From assembly GCA_023853785.1 (NCBI GenBank), contig JAJIRX010000829.1:496001-560000 (forward strand): 64,000 bases of DNA, given 5' to 3'. The stretch is from Psilocybe azurescens (lineage: Eukaryota; Basidiomycota; Agaricomycetes; Agaricales; Agrocybaceae). The translations under genes were made by a program, and so were the position numbers. How positions within the stretch are numbered: position 1 is the stretch's first letter; every line of letters starts with the position of its first letter. Below, piece after piece: positions 61,864-64,000 of the stretch. The notes under the pieces are model-generated. The model saw nothing but the letters and a program-made list of their open reading frames with translations, made no database searches and was not told the DNA's origin.

Positions 61864-63205
61864 TGCGAGCACTCGATCTGACCAAGCACATCATACTTTA
61901 TCACAGTACAAGTACGATTGGTGGAACAAAAATACGGCGATGACAACACTAGACGAGAAGAAGCTACACATTGCCCTCGCATTCCATTGCGACCAACTAA
62001 CATTGATCCATCCAACGACAGCACCCCCGGACCATGACGGCCCCCAGTTCCGGCCTCCCTCACCCACTCCTCCACCGATTCCAAGCATAGATCTACTGGC
62101 CGTGCCTAAGATTGCTGTTTCCGTTCCCAGTGCTGACCCGGACTGCCCTATGTGCGACATCTACCAAAAGATGGCCGCTGACCTGTACCAAATGAATGTC
62201 GATGCCGTTCGACATAACAGGCAACTTTTCTTGCTGGCCGACACAGAGAGCGCTCTCTGCGAACGTCGCATTGCTGGATTCTACGAACTGCACAAGGCCG
62301 CCGTGCTTAAGGAAACCGCAAACGTTCCGGTGCAAGGTACGGAAACGGGGCCAGCACCGGCATTGCATGCCCCTGCTCGCTCTCATTGGACATGGGGTGA
62401 AAGCCTCACCCAAGAGGACGTTCTTGCCCTTGGACGATCTCACCAAGCCGGAGATTCACACCGGGTATGGAATCGAGTTGGAAGACGGGAATATAGGTGG
62501 GAATGATTCTGAAACGAGGAATACAGTTGGAACTTGTGCGTTGTCATTCTCGCTATTCATAGATGAGCTTTACTAATGCCATGAACAGGGCGTGAGAAGA
62601 AAATGTGCTGCTAAACAGCCAGGACGATGTCTGGGACTCTATCGGAAACATGTCTGGCAATGTCAGAGCGGCACATATGCCGGAGTCCGGTTCACCACCA
62701 TCAATTCAACAAGGCGGCGGCCAGAGCCGGGCTGCCATTGCAAATATGTCCGACGACGAAGTGGAAATTGTCCCGCCACCTTCCATGCAACTAGGTGGCA
62801 CCCGGACCCAGGTCGCGCTAGTTAACACGTCTGACAACGAGGTCAAAATTTTGTCTGCTGCCCCTGCACCGCATAGTCGTTCACAGGCTGCCTTGGCCAA
62901 CATGTCCGATGATGATGAGGTGGAGATCATCTCATCAATTAACGTTGGCCTGACGTAGGGCGGCACCCGGTCCCGGTTCGCGTTGGCCAACATGTCCGAC
63001 GACGATGAGATCGAAATTTTATCTGCTGCCCCTGCACCGCAGAGTCGTTCACAGACCGCCTTGACCAACATGTCCGATGATGATGAGGTGGAGATCATCT
63101 CATCATCTAATGTCGGCCTGACAGCAAGCAACGCCCTCAACAGTGTGTCGGACAATTCCAACATCCAATTCCGGGCCCGCGCCGCTGTTAGAAAACATGT
63201 CCAAT
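61830..63205 (+). CDS. hypothetical protein with repeated acidic SUMO-interaction-like motifs
   Basis: First block (61830-62340) codes SKLIAILAASTRSDQAHH, WWNKNTAMTTLDEKKLHIAL, a Pro-rich stretch and CPMCDIYQKMAADLYQM, with two Cys in a CxxC. After uncertain splicing near 62540-62600 comes a repeat block: ANMSDDEVEIVPP, NTSDNEVKILSA, ANMSDDDEVEIISS, ANMSDDDEIEILSA, TNMSDDDEVEIISS. Each has an acidic run next to a V/I-x-I-V/I/L core, the form of a SUMO-interacting motif. A TAG at 62956-62958 splits the repeats but the frame goes on beyond it. It lies directly downstream of the KDZ transposase on the same strand. No start codon is firmly assigned. Confidence 0.45.
62854..63120 (+). repeat. 168-bp imperfect tandem repeat coding acidic motifs
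   Basis: Sequence from tctgctgcccctgcaccgca at 62854 recurs at 63022 with few changes, carrying the SRSQ-AL-NMSDDDEVEIISS segment. Less similar copies lie on both sides, including DNMMSDDNEPISL and DNIMSDNNDPN at 63270-63380. Confidence 0.75.
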
Positions 63206-64000
63206 GACTCCCCCAATGACTCGCCCGTTCCTTCTCCATCCCTTGCCCATACCTGTGCTCGCGTAGCATTAGACAATATGATGTCTGATGACAATGAGCC
63301 AATATCTCTCCCGGCAGACACCCGCTCTCGTGCTCACGTAGCACTGGACAATATAATGTCTGACAATAACGATCCCAACCCCCCGCAGAGCCGATCACTC
63401 CCCGGCAGACTTCCATTCCCGTGCTTGTATTGCATTGGCCAACATGTTGTCTGATGATGACGAGCCCAACCCCCGTAGCCCCTGGCCCCCACGCTCACCC
63501 CGCTTTGAATGCGCCCCGGCATTATATCCGGACTTGTCCCACTCCCCGCCCCCGTCCCGCCCCCTGCCATCATGATGTCCGATCACGATGAATGCCCTGC
63601 ACATCGTAATCCATATCCTTACTCCCTTCCTCCTGATTCGGCTGGAAGGTGAGGCTGGCCCTCGCAAGAAAGCAAGGCGATCAAAAAGGTATATCGGCCA
63701 GAAGACTTTGAGGACATGGATGATGAATGGTTTGCGTAGTTTAGTGTCTAGGTCGTCTTCATTAATGTTTTTTGACAATATAATTATTATCTTCGGCATC
63801 ACGAGTGCTGCAGCAGAACAGGACAGGCCGGGCTAACTGAACGGGTCGGGACCGTGTCGGCGCATACAACACCGGTATTAATATGGAATACACTAGGTCG
63901 GGAAGCTGAACGGGTCGGAACCGGGTCGGCAAAATCTAAAGTGCCACCTGCAAAACTGCACTGCAAAAACAACCAAATAACCTGGTTCGAACCCTGGATG
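63206..64000. other. degenerate continuation of the repeat gene and window end
   Basis: Further decayed repeats of the 'AL.NM.SDD.E' type on the plus strand up to about 63480, then Pro-rich frames and CGGG/GGTC patches (63840-63930). No intact gene; the mobile region appears to run past the window. Confidence 0.45.

Larger units (their letters stand above)
48590..64000. mobile_element. KDZ-centred mobile region, ends not defined
   Basis: Holds a KDZ transposase (56387-61391) with a divergent neighbour, a Zn-cluster gene, a further minus-strand gene and a repeat-rich downstream gene. All share the dispersed CGGG/GGTC patches that are rare before 48.5 kb. I found no terminal inverted repeats or target duplication for the whole, so its extent as one element is inference. 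Confidence 0.4.

Noticed and set aside
63970..64000. GGTTCGAACCC near the window end as a tRNA T arm
   Set aside because: The stem has a central mismatch on either strand and no matching D arm or anticodon stem is seen upstream. The minus-strand reading would need sequence beyond the window.

Overview
The window looks like the nuclear genome of a mushroom-forming basidiomycete (Agaricomycetes). Genes are dense and carry many 45-70 nt GT-AG introns. The conserved genes are fungal: an SREBP with two membrane spans, a Suz12/VEFS-box protein, a Bur1/CDK9 kinase and Rpt6. The last quarter carries a KDZ transposase with a CxC2 cysteine cluster, an arrangement typical of basidiomycetes.

Region 1 (1-34.4 kb) is mostly ordinary genes. 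In order: a small lineage protein and a fragment of a copy; a tRNA-Arg(CCT) with an intron; the sterol regulator sre1; an 18-exon aminopeptidase P; a CCCH-zinc-finger SF1 helicase (copy A); an unrecognised minus-strand gene; the PRC2 subunit suz12; a ZZ-type zinc-finger protein; a second copy of the small lineage protein; a Bur1/CDK9 kinase with an RS-rich N-terminus; an MTH1-like Nudix hydrolase with a 14-nt exon; a multi-pass membrane protein; and the proteasomal ATPase rpt6.

Region 2 (35.3-46.9 kb) is a tandem array. A full zinc-finger SF1 helicase (copy B) is followed by a convergent HNH-endonuclease-domain gene. About 5 kb, from intron 3 of the helicase to just upstream of the HNH gene's start, is repeated head to tail. 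Unit 2 carries a helicase lacking its N-terminus and with a changed Walker B motif (copy C), plus a second HNH gene. Unit 3 is an internally deleted helicase scrap.

Region 3 (about 46.8-64 kb) is dominated by mobile DNA: a Tc1-like remnant, then a roughly 15 kb stretch around a KDZ transposase. Around the transposase lie a divergent minus-strand gene, a Zn-cluster/coiled-coil gene, a further minus-strand gene and a downstream gene with repeated acidic SUMO-interaction-like motifs. A 1,225 bp hAT-like element with an 8-bp target-site duplication sits inside the CxC2-coding exon; joining the flanks at one copy of the duplication gives an open, family-like reading frame.

One pattern crosses the whole window. 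Many otherwise excellent genes, including essential rpt6, need a single base added (once, removed) in a short mononucleotide run to keep frame. Exon-phase arithmetic supports each case. This points to an indel-prone assembly, so I treat these genes as probably functional and list the break points.
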